From contig LR990053.1 in the NCBI GenBank assembly GCA_905147135.1, positions 16,628,501 to 16,692,500 on the forward strand: a DNA stretch of 64,000 bases. Direction: 5' to 3'. Position 1 is the stretch's first letter. Each line of letters opens with the position of its first letter. The notes beneath the pieces are model-generated. The model saw only the letters and a program-made list of their open reading frames with translations. It did no database searches and was not told the DNA's origin. Made by a program: the position numbers and the translations under genes. The stretch comes from Blastobasis lacticolella (Eukaryota > Arthropoda > Insecta > Lepidoptera > Blastobasidae). This document shows positions 23,066-35,157 of this stretch, piece by piece.

Positions 23066-24640
23066 TCTGGAAATTTGGCATCATCGAATATCGCTTTGGT
23101 ATCGCATTCGGTTTGGAAACAATGTGCGCCGGGAGTGTTTGGCAACGCAATTTTTTTACCATTTCGCTTACACGGTTCAAATTCAAACTCAAACTCAAAT
23201 TTTCTCATTAATAAATAAATAAATAATAAATATTCGTGGACAAATTCACACAGCGCCATCTAGCCCCAAACTAAGCAAAGCTTGTGCTATGGGTGCTAGA
23301 TAACTGATATACTACTTAAATACTTTTAAATACATACTTATTATACATAGAACACCCAGACCCGTAACAGAAATTAAAATTCATCATTTCAATTTCTGCC
23401 CGGTCGGGAATCGAACCCGGGACCTCTTGCGTGGCAGACCGGCATGTTGACCATTGAACCACTCAGGTCGTCATTAACTCAGGTTCATCTTATTTATTAG
23501 CGAGAAATGTGATTTCGAAATAGTAATTGAGCTCATTAACTTCTGCAAAGAAAGTTGTCTCGAAGCGCATTCTGAAGAAAAAGTGCAATTAAAATACCTA
23601 CAATAATTATGTAGATATTATGGGCTACAGTTACCACTTACCATCAGGTGGGCTGTCTGCTCGTTTGTCACTGAATAGCATAAAAAATATAATCAAAGGA
23701 TATCGTAGAAATCTGGAAATTTAGCATCACCGAATATCGTTTTAGTATCGCATTCGGTTTGGAAACAATGTGCGCCGGGAGTGTTTGGCAACGCCATTTT
23801 TTTGCCATTTTGCTTACACGGTTTAAAGTCAAACTCAAACTCAAATTTTCTCATGAACTCAGGTTCATCTTATTTATTAGCGAGAACTGTGATTTCGAAA
23901 TAGTTATTGAGCTCATTAACTTCTGCAAAGAAAGTTGTCTCGAAGTGAAATAAAGCAAAAAAGTGCAATTAAAATATCTACAATAATTAAGTAGATATTA
24001 TGGGCTACAGTTACCACTTACCATCAGGTGGGCTGTCTGCTCGTTTTTCACTGAAAAATAAAATAAAAGGATATCGTAGAAATCTGTAAATATGGCATCA
24101 TCGAATATCGTTTTGGTATTGCATTTGGTTTGGTAACAATGTGCGCCGGGAGTGTTTGGCATCACAAGTTTTTGAAATTTCGCTTACACGGTTCGTCTTA
24201 CGATCATATTTTGTTAGCGAGAAATGTGATGTCGGAAGTTGTGGAGCTCATTAACTTCTTCAAAGAAAGTAATAAACTTAATAAGGCAATAAACTATTTT
24301 CTATTCTATTCTAAAGTTCAACAAATAGGTCTAAGTGGAAAAATGGGAGAGAAGCCTTTCACCTGGAGAGGGACTCCGAAGGCAATAAAAAAGAATTATC
24401 TTTCTGCTGACAACGTACAATTAAAATAGTTACAACATTACAAAAGGATATCATAGAATAAATATAAAGAAAAACTATCTGCTATAAATGAAAATACATT
24501 ATTTTGATGTGGGTAATAAGTAAAAAGTAAGTAAGGCAACAAACGGTTTTTTATTGTATTGTATTCCTTTCTAAAGTTGTCTATTCGAAAAACATTCTGC
24601 GGAAAAAGTACAACTAAAATACCTACAACATTATAAAAGA
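23066..24640 (+). repeat. Tandem array, about 371-bp unit
   Basis: Units begin tctggaaatttggcatc (23,066), tctggaaatttagcatc (23,712) and tctgtaaatatggcatc (24,083). Copy 2 is 371 bp; copy 1 is about 380 bp once the SINE inside it is removed. Copy 3 is diverged and carries extra sequence, and a partial fourth lies at about 24,570-24,640. Each unit has gtgcgccgggagtgtttggc, an attagcgagaa stretch and a piece of repeat B (ccatcaggtgggctgtctg). Open frames inside are not genes. Confidence 0.7.
23212..23470 (-). mobile_element. SINE family A, complete, with 7-bp TSD
   Basis: It is bounded by tcattaa at 23,205-23,211 and 23,471-23,477. The undisturbed neighbouring tandem unit reads tctcatgaactcagg at the same place, so the insertion boundaries are direct. 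On the minus strand the head has a tRNA-like A-box (tggttcaatgg, 23,451-23,461) and B-box (ggttcgattcc, 23,407-23,417). The distal end is an AT-rich (taaa)n tail. Confidence 0.85.
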
Positions 24641-24972
24641 TAAAGATAAACGGCCTACTATTAAAAGAAAACATTATTATATCACTTCATAAGAGAGATA
24701 TCAACAAAAGTATATCAAAGCAAGCAGAAAAATATATCGACGAAAAAGGGTTTGATCGTTAAAACACAAAAGAAGTTCGGGGAAAAACTACATGGCAGCT
24801 TGTTCATGCTCATTACACATTCGTCCCCGAGAAAGTATCCCCTCACGGCTCTTTAACCCCAAAGACTCACTGGGGACCAAAACTGTTTCGCAAAAGTGAA
24901 AAACTTGCGCTTCACAGAAATAAATATTAAAAATATCCAGCGCGTTGAAAGTTGGTATAAAAAATAGATATG
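24641..24972. other. No recognisable feature
   Basis: AT-rich, with no supported gene. Confidence 0.45.
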
Positions 24973-25245
24973 CCGATTGTGCTCTCGCTCCGCCTTTGCC
25001 ATGATCCTGGATTTGGCAGATAGCTAGAGCGACTGTCATCTGTACTCCGTGACTCTGTTAAGTCACCCCGAGTCATGGTTATACGTTCAGTCTCTTGAAT
25101 GTGCAGCTTTCCTCACCGTAAGAGCATCGATTAGTGTTCAAGTGATGTACATAGCTGAGTAAAATTGTTTAATGGCGTGAAGTTCGAACCCAGTACCTCT
25201 TGCTTACGAGTCGGACCTGCTAGCCATTAGGCCACTGACAGCACT
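24973..25245 (-). mobile_element. SINE family C copy
   Basis: It runs from a distal end (gtgctctcgctccgccttt) through gtaagagcatcgattagtgt to the tRNA-like head (agttcgaacccagtacctct, ggccactgac). It is diverged but complete in outline. Confidence 0.65.
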
Positions 25246-25950
25246 AAATAACCAGGACGTCTAAAGCATTTTTTTTTACTCCGACAGACCATACTGAAAC
25301 GCGTTGCTCATAGAATGCGGAGCGATGAAAAGTGTTAATTTTGATCGATTTTTGCTTGTTACCAAATATAATCTCTTAATTATAAAATCTATTCGATGAT
25401 ACTTTTAGTTTAATTATAAATCTAAATATTTGTATAAGAAATTGTAGTCGTGACTGTAAATCCTAAGCGATTAAATTTCTATAGCGTAGCTCTTGATTAT
25501 TTAAATACAAAAACAATATTTCAAAAATCTATTTGATGATACTTTTAGTTTAGTTCATCAGCTCTTTCCTGTATTTTTTTTAGATTTATATTATGACCTA
25601 CCACGCCACTACGGACGTGTAAAAATCATTCGTTTCGACGAAATGGCCGCCATGCCCCCCTTGAAAAGCCCAACGCGTCACAACTTGCAATAAACAGCTT
25701 AATAACGGAACTGAGTTGACAACAAAAAGTGTTTATTTAAGGGGCTATTTTAGTTATAGCAGCCGAGCCTCCCATTGAAGACGTCCGTCCACAATGAAGG
25801 CTGTTCTGTTAAGCATTGTTGAGCTCCCACCATTGTTCTTATGGAAGGGGTTGCTCCTTTAACAAGAATAGAGGAGGACGCTTACTTGGCTTCGGATACT
25901 GCCACTAGTTGGCCTAGCAACTGCTTTTTTTACACCAATAAATAAATAAT
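25246..25950. other. No recognisable feature
   Basis: A short phrase (tctatttgatgatacttttagt type) occurs twice, at about 25,388 and 25,529. Otherwise nothing is identified. Confidence 0.45.
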
Positions 25951-26237
25951 AAATAATAATCTTGGCGTTAATGTCCTGGTTGTGCTCTCGCGCACTAGGG
26001 CCCGGGATCTGCCTTGATCCAGGATTTGGCAGATCAGGTAATTACAATGGAGCGACTGTTATCTGACCTCCGTGACCCTGCTACCAGGGGAGCCTGACCA
26101 GATTGGATCATGGTTACACATTCAGCCGCCTGAATGTGCAGGTTTCATCACGATGTTTTCTCTCAACGTAAGAGCATCGGTTAGATGTACATAACTCAGA
26201 AAAGAACTATTGGTACGATTCGAACCCGTTACCCGGG
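25951..26237 (-). mobile_element. SINE family C copy
   Basis: From atcttggcgttaatgtcctg through ggagcctgaccagattggat to tacgattcgaacccgttac; the head is cut short. Confidence 0.7.
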
Positions 26238-26311
26238 TTTCTTAACAACAATACATGCACTCATTTTAAGGGTATATTTCTTACCGCGTGACCATGATGC
26301 ATGTAACTGCG

Positions 26312-26533
26312 TCGAAATATCGGGCTAATTTCACACAGCGCCGTCTAGCCCCTAAGTAAGCAAAGCTTGTGTTATGGATGTTAGATAACTCATAAACTAC
26401 TGAGATACTTTTTGAAATACGCACTTATTATACATACTACATCCAAACCCGTAACAGAAATTAAAATTCACCATTTACATTTCTGCTCGGACGGGAATCG
26501 AACATGGGACCTCTACGTGGCAGGCCATGTTAA
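26312..26533 (-). mobile_element. SINE family A copy
   Basis: It holds cacagcgccgtctagcccc, gcaaagcttgtgttatgga, cccgtaacagaaattaaaat and a mutated head (acgggaatcgaacatggga). Confidence 0.7.
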
Positions 26534-26796
26534 CCAACATTCGTTATTTATTTGTTTACAGTTCATCGTTGGTTCAATATGAAAAAATCTTTAGAAAACA
26601 GTTGTTTTCCGCTTCTAAGTAAGTCTGTAATAAATTGCAGGTAGAACCTTTGCCGTCAATTTAAGTATTATGTATTTAACACTTTGTGTTGTCACTTCCT
26701 GATGAAACCGCATTATTATGAATTAAATCACTTTTTGTACATTCATTAAGTATTATGGTTTTGTTTTGTTGCGGCAATAAGGACAATACAATTAAT

Positions 26797-26992
26797 TATC
26801 ATCATCACAGCCCGTAACAGTCCACTACAGGACTTAGGACCTCTCCCACGAAAGGGGAGGTTATTGCCATAATCTCCACGCTTGGCAGGCGGGTTGGAGA
26901 TCGCAGTGTTTAAATAATACAATGGAAAATGCTGCTGCCCATATTCCAGACTACGGAGACTCTTGATCTTATGCCTCGAAAACATTAGTATA
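26797..26992 (+). mobile_element. Repeat D, copy 3
   Basis: It matches 10,055-10,240 closely (catcatcacagcccgtaac, cacgaaaggggaggttatt, tcttgatcttatgcctcga). Confidence 0.65.
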
Positions 26993-27333
26993 ATTTATTA
27001 TAATCTCCTATCCAATTAATTATAATCTCCTCTAATTGAACATTAACAACGTGTCTTAAAGTGCCTAAAATTCTGTGGTTTTGTTTGATTTCATGCAAGC
27101 CAAACACAGTAATTATTATCTATGGAGTACGTATTCGCAGTACAATATAATATCAGAACGAATTGCGCAGTATATTACTGATACCTACCAGCACAGTGCG
27201 ATATGGATCACAATGAACGTGGCGAATAAAGGAAACTCACATGCCGCCAATGTGAAAACGGTACAATGACTTATAGGAACAGAACCTAGAATGGCTCTAG
27301 AGTCATCCTTCGCGTTTATCAAAGTCCATGAGC
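26993..27333. other. No recognisable feature
   Basis: No gene or known repeat. Confidence 0.4.
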
Positions 27334-27521
27334 ACTATTTTTGAACAGCTCGCCTTGAGTCTTACAGTTTTTAATTTTGTTTTCGGCATGAAAATTCCAT
27401 ATCTTTTTTCGTTGCATAAATCTGATTTTACATATTTTCGAACAGTTCGTATTAAATTTTTCATGCCGAAATTCAAAATTGGAACACGTTCGACTCAAAG
27501 CGAACGGTTCAAAAATATAGT
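27334..27521. repeat. Fold-back inverted repeat (MITE-like)
   Basis: Arms of about 62 bp pair imperfectly: actatttttgaacagctcg at 27,334 pairs with the complement of the stretch ending ggttcaaaaatatagt at 27,521, and ttcggcatgaaaa pairs with tttttcatgccgaa. The loop is about 60 bp. Open frames on both strands come from this symmetry. Confidence 0.65.
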
Positions 27522-28217
27522 CCTTTTTCGCTTTTGATCTGGATTCCCTACAACTTTTAAATATCGACAATACTGCCCAAAGACAAACCAGGTATACTTC
27601 TTTCGTGGGTGCAACTAGGCTAATCACGCCTACTGTACGAATCATGTACCTACATTACGAAAATACCTACCGATCTTATCACTACGTCAAGGGTACGTAA
27701 CGAAATCATCAAACTTCGGTTTCATTTCCCGCCAATAATAAGTTCCTCGCAGCCCCTACAACCGCGAGTCAACGGCGCCTGATAAATTCACTTCTGCAAA
27801 TGAAATGAAAGACGTTGAAAAGTCGAAGCTATGTTTTTCTCGCTCGACTGTACGCGAAATGGTGTGGAAAGATTTAAATGTGACGCAGTACGCCTCAATA
27901 GAATATTTAATAGTCCCCCAACGCAAAACGCCTGCTCATTCAGAAAACGAAGATCATGTTTAGCTGGTGGCGTGTGAAAATGATATTAGAGAATGTTGCC
28001 TCGAATAAATTTGTAGGAGAAAATCATTCATTCAATTCAATCAGGAGTAATTAGTTATCTGTCTCGTTATTAAAATACAAATATCAACGTTTCAATAATA
28101 TACCTAATTAAAATTATAATTTCTTCTCGATGTAAATATTCAATTTGGTTTATTTTTAATCTCCACCCTTGGCTGGGTTGGTTAGGGTTGAAGATCATAA
28201 TTTTATAAATAATTATG
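27522..28217. other. No recognisable feature
   Basis: No gene or known repeat seen. Confidence 0.45.
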
Positions 28218-28340
28218 ACCATTTTCCAGCCTACGGAGACTCTAGAAGTTTTGCCTCGGAAGCAGTAGTCGCTTTGTACGACACCCACGAGTGTAAGGGG
28301 TTGGTGTTATTCTACTCTGCCGGACACCACACGGTCGGTG
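28218..28340 (+). mobile_element. Repeat D, copy 4 (3' part)
   Basis: It contains gaccattttccagcctacgg, cgacacccacgagtgtaagg and actctgccggacaccacacg. Confidence 0.6.
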
Positions 28341-28861
28341 CCAATAATTTGAGATATAAAAATATAACCTATCTGAAATTACTCTAGATTCAAAAAGAAA
28401 CAACAGCAAACAACTGTGACGAACAAAATTGATTGCTTCTCCCGTAGGTATTTATTAGATTCCCTTGTCAAACTAGATTTTTTTACGATAAAACCATGAT
28501 TGGGCCATGACTGTCGGCAACCACACCGTGGTGTACCATAAAGCTTGTACGCCTCTATGGTGCTATTGTGGAAGTCTATTAATTTGGTTTCGTTTCGGTT
28601 TTCGTTGCCATCAATTTTTTCCGTTTCGTCAATCACTTAAACCAAATCATGAACTAAAATATTCATGCAGATCGACTTTGTTTCGTGTAAGGAACATTTC
28701 ATTATGTGGAAAGTAATGTGGACGATAGAAGGTATCAAAATTGTTGTCAAAATTACTCGTTATCGTTTTACACAAATTGTATGGAAACATGATTCAAAGC
28801 TCCTCTCTGAACCGCAACCGCGTATACCCTGTCATAGGATACCATAGGGTAAGTACTGATA

Positions 28862-29070
28862 TTATAAGTGCGAAAGTTTGTAAGGGTGTTCGGCTGTTTG
28901 TTACTCTTTCACGCAAAAACTACTGAACGGATTTTCATGAATATTTGGCAGCCATGAGTAGCACAGCCCAGAATATCACATAGGCTATAATTTATCCCGA
29001 AATTCAATGTGGTTTCCGCGGGAATGGGTCTCGAAACGTTATAACCGAATTTCACGCGGACAAAGTCGCG
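28862..29070 (+). repeat. Repeat I, copy 1
   Basis: It begins ataagtgcgaaagtttgtaa and continues ttactctttcacgcaaaaac and tgaacggattttcatgaa, ending ttcacgcggacaaagtcgcg. A shortened copy is at 31,374-31,470. I associate this phrase with a common lepidopteran repeat; the class is unknown. The 28,341-28,861 interval before it is unrecognised. Confidence 0.55.
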
Positions 29071-30175
29071 GGCAAGGACTTGTATGTAATGCAACAGTAC
29101 AAATAAGTACCTAAAATTGAAGCACAAAATACAACAAACAAAGCCTATGTAACTAAATTAATGCAACTAACAATAAAATCCAACCAAAGTACTCCCACTT
29201 ATTCAGATTATCGAACTCCATCTGTATCGAAAACAAAACGACGATACAAAAACGATAGCTGAACCAACCCATAATACCGCCCTGGTATTTTTTCAATTTC
29301 CACCGGCAAACCACCTCGCGTCCGTCATTCTCCTGGGAAATCTAGGTACTGTTGATTCAATAGAATTTTTTTCGCGCAAAACCCAGCGGTCAGGAACCAC
29401 CGTCCATCGGTAACTTTACAATAAAAATAACGTTCCAATATTTATGGTTCCGGGTGAGCGATTGACGATAGCGGCAACTTCGCTGCTTGATTTATACGCG
29501 GAAAATATACGAGGTTCTCCAATAAAAACACATCTGTTTCAATGTTTTTAGGTTGAAATAGAGTAATTGAAAGTGGCGTTGTTGGAGCGTCGGAGAACTG
29601 GTGGTAAAGGTATCCGACTCGCAAGTCACAGGTACTGGGTTTGTATCCCATGTAATAATGACTCTTGAACACTAACCGAAGTTTTTATAGTGTGGGAAAC
29701 TGGAACTGTACTGCGGACTTAGCCAAGAGGTTGTGTTTATCTACAATCGTTTGTGGTAGAAAAAATTTATGGGATTTAACATAAGCTAACGTTATCTGAC
29801 ATAAGCTAACGTTATCTGACATAAGCTGTTTGTGGTAGAAATTCTTGGTCCATAGACAATTCACGTACTTTCGGTGTACAAAGGAGGCGGATTGGCGGAT
29901 GATCCTACACAATCAGAGTCAATGTAGATGTTGGTAGAAATAGTCGAACTTCGAGCTGTCAATTTTCTACCATACACGCATCACGCAAGCGGAGCTGTCA
30001 AAGATGGCTAGACCAGCTGTACTGTTGGCGATGTGGTCAGTCCTTAATATTGTAAAATTATTTGCTCGTCCAAATCTCGTGAATGCGCAGTTGCGGCGCG
30101 CATGAACGTCTTCGATGAGGATCTATCATATGGTAAAATGTTATAGATTTGTTGATGAGGTTTTCCCTGGAGAGT
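29071..30175. other. No gene; 20-bp tandem repeat
   Basis: At 29,779-29,827 the 20-bp unit acataagctaacgttatctg occurs two and a half times, flanked by gtttgtggtagaa at about 29,748 and 29,826. No gene is supported elsewhere. Confidence 0.5.
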
Positions 30176-30300
30176 CCAACATGGAGTTCTTCAAGAAAGT
30201 GGTGAAAAGGTTTTTACAGGGTCAGCAACGCGTGGGTGATGCCCCTGGTATTGCAAACGTCCATAGGCTGCGGTGACTGATTACCATAAGGTGTAAAAAA
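30176..30300 (+). mobile_element. Repeat B-related LINE tail
   Basis: It contains tggagttcttcaagaaagtg, ttttacagggtcagcaacg and ataggctgcggtgactgatt. An inverted copy of the first part is at 52,063-52,130. Confidence 0.5.
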
Positions 30301-30768
30301 TTAAAATAAAATATGACCACATTTTCATTCAAAATTCAATTCCAAATTCAAAATTTCTTTATTGATTAGGGCATTAATTATCTCTTTTAATCGTCAAAAA
30401 GGAGGGGGGTAGGAAAGAAGGAAGGAAACACACAGTGACACGCTGACCGCCCTATGGCCGTAGCAAACCCATCCCACGCCAACCACGACCGAACCGTGCT
30501 CGACAATGCCAGGCAGAGCCGGAACGCGTTCGATATATTATATAGATATTTCTAGTATAATTAAGAAAAACCACCTTAAACTACAGCAAGAGTAAGCCAG
30601 TCCACCAAGGCAGCACCCGTTCACGAGTATAACGCAGGGCCCAGCCATCGTCCAATTCAACCATATTTGAGGGAAAAGAGCCACCCGGCCCCCACGCCAC
30701 CGCCAGATAGACTTTTAAGTGAGCGTGCATCACACATGCTGCATGTGATAGGTAGTCGCTCCCACCCT

Positions 30769-30924
30769 ACTCTATCCTATCCCTACCCTACCGCTACCTT
30801 ACCCCTACCCTATCCTACCATTGCCTTAACCCTACCCTACCACTACCTTACCCCTACCTTACCACTATCTTACTCCTACCCTACCCTACCCCTACTCTAA
30901 CTACTACCCTACCCCTACCCTAGC
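30769..30924. repeat. Degenerate CTACC/CCCTAC satellite
   Basis: The stretch is about 155 bp of imperfect five- and six-base units built on ccctac and cttacc. It differs from the insect telomere repeat TTAGG, although isolated cctaa-like steps occur. The interval 30,301-30,768 before it has no recognised feature. Confidence 0.6.
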
Positions 30925-31154
30925 GCAGACAGGAGACACCATGTGTGGGTCATAGCAATGAAATCCAGAGAAATATTTTTAAATCCCTTTTGAGCTGCCT
31001 GAATTATATGGGTATGAAGGTGAACGTCGAATAATCGGTGAAATGCAACGCGCTGCTCGAGTCACGTGATAGTGCAGTGTATCCGACCTATTACTTCAGA
31101 AAGTTAAACATATCCAAGATTTCATATTACCTATAAGTCGTACTATCCTACTAA

Positions 31155-31378
31155 AATCATATTTTTTTTTAAATATTTATTGTATTTATAGTATTCAATT
31201 TAATTTATTCTAATGTTTTTTATTTTCACTTATGTCAATGTTTTCCTGTTAGCACCTACTTAATCACTCTCTGCATGGTCTGCTGGTTGAGTGTTAGAGA
31301 AAGCCTCAATGGCTTTAAGTCCGCCAATTGCTGTAATTTGTGCAATAAAGTTTTTAAATAAATAAATAAATAAATGCG
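31155..31378 (+). mobile_element. LINE 3' UTR and tail
   Basis: A caatggctttaagtccgcca phrase followed by gtgcaataaagtttttaaat and a taaa repeat is the end of a lepidopteran LINE as I recall it. No coding part is left. Confidence 0.5.
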
Positions 31379-32876
31379 AAAGTTTTAATAATGTTTGGAT
31401 GTTTGTTACTCCTTCACGTAAAACCTGAACGGGTCTAGAACGTAATAACTGAATTTTATGCAGACTCACTCGCAGTAAAACCTTAGCTTTGTTTATTTTC
31501 TTCAGTTGCAGCGTCGAAATCGTTTCGCATTGTCTATTGGACTTTGGTAACAGTAGTTTCGTAATCCGTTACGCTCTCCAGTGACAAATACGGCAATCTA
31601 ACCTCTATGGTTTTGGCTTGAGGACAATTTTTCTAAAGCCCGATGCTACGGCAGCCCACTATTTGGACATTTATTTGTAATGTTTTCAACGTATTGGAAG
31701 GTGGCCAGGGTTAGAAACTGGATACTGCAATAAGGTTAGTGGCCTCATGAATTCTACAGGTAACATTAAAGGCGTTCCGAGCACAAACAGTAAAAGTACT
31801 AGCTTATGACATCGAAAGAAATTGCTACCTATTCTAAATCGTGAAAAGAAACGTGCAGATATTTTGATAAGTAGATAAGATACACCCCCGAACGACGGCT
31901 AAAATAAAGAAAATTGTTATCTCTTTGTCATCATTATCCGAGTTGTCAATCCCGTCATCTGAAAGCGCAGAGGGAGTATAGCATAGAGATGACAAGCTAA
32001 TAAAAAAATACCATGCATAAACGAGATCACAACATACAAAAACTGCTAAGAATGAAAAGGACGAAGACATTACTTGTTGTCCTTGTCGCAATTGCAATAG
32101 CGACCAACATCGCTATTCGACCAAATTGGGAATAAGTTAAGTCAAACTTCAGTTTGGCATTTTATGATACTTTTTATTTGTCCGGGTTACAAGCGTTTTA
32201 GGAATGCCAGCTGTGGTACTGATAAATTATCTTAGTTGTGGGGTATTAATTTTTTATATGGACCCTAAATTTATCTAGTGCTGCACGCCCAGTGATACAT
32301 AATGGTGTTGGTGTTACGTACCAACAGATTTGACGCCATAGTATAAAATGTTAGGAATTGTATACTCACTCTGAAAATTACCTACAATAGTTCTTTCTGG
32401 CTGGCACTTTCGAGTTTTTAGTCCAACATGAATGAACTCTCTGTTTTGAACACTAATCGTGCATAACTAAACGCTTTGTACTCATGTGTTTGTTTTAATT
32501 AAAAACCAAAGTATAGAGTGCGCGAAGATAATGAACTGGAACTATATTTGATAGTCTAGTTAAATTGCAAAGACCTTACGCAGTAAAGAGTTTATTTTAT
32601 CATTGATTTATTCGTTATGACGAGCACTCTAGTAAATTTATACGCATGATGTATGTCTTCTACGTACTGTCTCATATCTAGCCTATTACATGATAGGGGA
32701 TTTTTGGTAGAGGTTGCAACACTGGAACTTTGAGTCTGTCCCTTTCGGGTATACGCGCTTGTCATATCCATTTGATTCTTGATCCTAGTCTGAAAGGGTC
32801 CGCTTTCCTACTCGTTCTCCTCCATACTTCCCCACAGAGCAAAAAAAATTTGCCAGTCTACGTAGGTATCTAACTT
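31379..32876. other. No gene; repeat I and F pieces
   Basis: Repeat I remnant at 31,374-31,470 (gcgaaagttttaataatg). Repeat F remnant at 32,780-32,835 (gggtccgctttcctactcg). A 87-codon minus frame at 31,834-32,097 has no recognisable motif. Confidence 0.45.
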
Positions 32877-33220
32877 TCCAATCTTTTTGCTTCGCCCGGT
32901 CTTCTTAATCCGTTGGCTCTCGCATATTACTTCCGTGATGTCAATCCATCGCTAATAAATAACAATAATAATAAATATGCTTGGACTAATTCACACAACG
33001 CCATCTAGCCCCTAAGTAAGCAAAGCTTGTGTTATGGGTGCTAGATAACTGATAAACTACTTATATACTTTTTTTTAGTAAATACATACTTATTATACAT
33101 AAAACACCCAGACCCGTAACAGAAATTAAAATTCATCATTTCATTTAGTAGGAAGTAAGTAATAAAGTAATATACGAGAGCCAACGGATTAAGAAAACCG
33201 GGCGAAGCAAAAATATTGGA
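32877..33220. repeat. 54-bp inverted pair around a truncated SINE A
   Basis: Positions 32,877-32,930 and 33,167-33,220 are inverted copies with about 4 mismatches (ttgcttcgcccggtcttc against gaaaaccgggcgaagcaa). Between them, 32,945-33,145 is a SINE A lacking its tRNA-like head. Confidence 0.7.
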
Positions 33221-33235
33221 AATTAGCCCAAGTAT

Positions 33236-33512
33236 ATTTATTATTATTAAATAATAAATAAATAAATAATCGTGGACAAATTCACACAGCGCCATCTAGC
33301 CCCAAAGTAAGCAAAGCTTGTGTTATGGGTGCTAGATAACTGATAAACTACTTATAAAGTACTTTTTTAAATACATACTTATTATACATAGTACGTTCAG
33401 ATCCGTAACCGAAATTTAAATTCATCATTTCAATTTCTGCTCGGTCGGGAATCGAACCCGGGATTTCTGCGTGGCACAACGGCATGTGAGCCAATTGAAC
33501 CTCTTAGGTCTA
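33236..33512 (-). mobile_element. SINE family A copy
   Basis: Near complete, from a (taaa)n tail and cgtggacaaattcacacagc to the tRNA-like head (gaatcgaacccgggatttc, gcatgtgagccaattgaac). Confidence 0.75.
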
Positions 33513-34254
33513 TCTCGTGAGGGTTCATCCTACGCTTTACACTACGATCACTCCCCCTAAGGACCTCTTCTCTTCAAAAATAGATAGTAACTTCATCATT
33601 ATTAATATTAACCGGATTACGACACTGTTAGGAGATCACAGACGTTCGCTAATTTTAATTTAGAAAACCTACACTTCGTACACTCTTTGCAAAAAGTACC
33701 TCCACAGATGTATAGTAACGTCCGAAGAGGGTACTTTCCCGTGCCCCTACTTTCGATATCACACTAGAGGTAGCGCAATCCGGCCAATATTGAGAGGCGA
33801 GGCGCACCAAATAAATGTTTACTCGAAGCACCGTGTAGCAAAAATCAGTACATTCCCATTCAAATGATTATTGTGGTAGCCACGATTACATTTATTTCGG
33901 CCATTTTTGTCTGGAGTATCGTTTGTTAGGATATCCATTCGTGTTCCGCTTTTGGGTTTTACATAATCTCGCCATAACAAGACGTGGGTTCGCTCCTACA
34001 AGGGGATTTGCCTATATATTTTTCCAGGGAGTTTAGTTAACTGGGAGGGCGTCCCATTGGGCTATTTATCTGAGGTCCATTGGAATTTTTGGCCACTATT
34101 CCCCTTATTGCGAAAATGTAAATGTTATGCCAGGTTCCGGTGCGCTTTAACGGCTGCTGCGAAGCTTTGTTGTAACAGATGAAGGTGGGTAAGCTTTGTC
34201 TGTATGTGTTTATAGAGTCAAATAATGATTCTGAGTTGTTCTGAACTCAGAATT
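33513..34254. other. No recognisable feature
   Basis: No gene or known repeat seen. Confidence 0.45.
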
Positions 34255-34342
34255 CTTAGTGTTGCGAATGTCTATAGGCAGTGGTGACCGCTTTCCATCA
34301 GGTGGCCCGCATGCCTGTTTGCCTACCGTATGACATAAAAAA
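34255..34342 (+). mobile_element. Repeat B 3' end
   Basis: It reads ttgcgaatgtctataggcag, tttccatcaggtggcccgc and gcctaccgtatgacataaaa. Confidence 0.6.
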
Positions 34343-34616
34343 AATTACTCTTCTACTCAATCAACATGTCGGCTATTTCAGCTATTTCTTAGAAAGAAAA
34401 TAACGCATTCAAATCTTATTTGAATTCAATACCCAGCCGCTACGTAGCAGCTACTCGATCAAACTTATTATGGATGGGCTCAGACGCCTAATCCTAATTC
34501 ACCTATTCTTACCTTATTTAAGGTCTCAACCACTGTAACTAGCTCCTAAGTCTTAATTAAATAAAGATTATTATTAAAGAAAAGTCTTTTTTCTGTGTTA
34601 TGTATATTAGATTAAC

Positions 34617-34850
34617 CCTAACCGATGTTCTTACAGTAAAGGAAAACATCGTGATGAAACCTGCACATTCAAGCGACTGAATGGATCACCATGATCTGGT
34701 CAGGTTCCCCTGGTAGCAGGGTGATGGAGGTCAGATGGCAGTCGCTCCACTGTAATTACCTGATCTGCCAAATCCTGGTTCATGGTCAAGGCGGACCCCG
34801 GGCCCTCGAACGCGAGAGCACAACCGGTATATAAACGCCAAGATGATATT
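34617..34850 (+). mobile_element. SINE family C, inverted copy
   Basis: It is the reverse complement of the family C body (aaccgatgttcttacagta, ggtcaggttcccctggtag, gcgagagcacaaccggtat); the tRNA-like head is missing. Confidence 0.65.
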
Positions 34851-35157
34851 TTTTTTGTCGACACCTATTCAAATTCGCGTACTAATAACATCCGCTACGC
34901 GGATAATTTTACATTATATTTACTTTTTTATTACCTAAGCAGACATATAATCAGACGGTTCCCCTGATGGGGACTTGTCACCGTTATCCATCACGCATCA
35001 CGTTGGACATTAGCTATCTATGGAGCGGATGCGGTGCCGGCCTTTGAGGTACCGGTAGGCATGCCCTTTGATGAACCCCAAATTAGTTCAGAGGAAAGAT
35101 TTTAGGAGGGACATTATCGCGGAGTGCTTGATAAAAAGGCTCACTTTGCACGTCCGT

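Noticed and set aside
23396..23470. tRNA gene in SINE A head
   Set aside because: A and B boxes are present but the sequence is part of a repeated SINE and lacks a full cloverleaf.
27319..27645. Open frames on both strands near 27.4 kb
   Set aside because: They follow from the symmetry of the fold-back element.
30769..30924. Interstitial telomere repeat
   Set aside because: The units are CTACC/CCCTAC types, not TTAGG.
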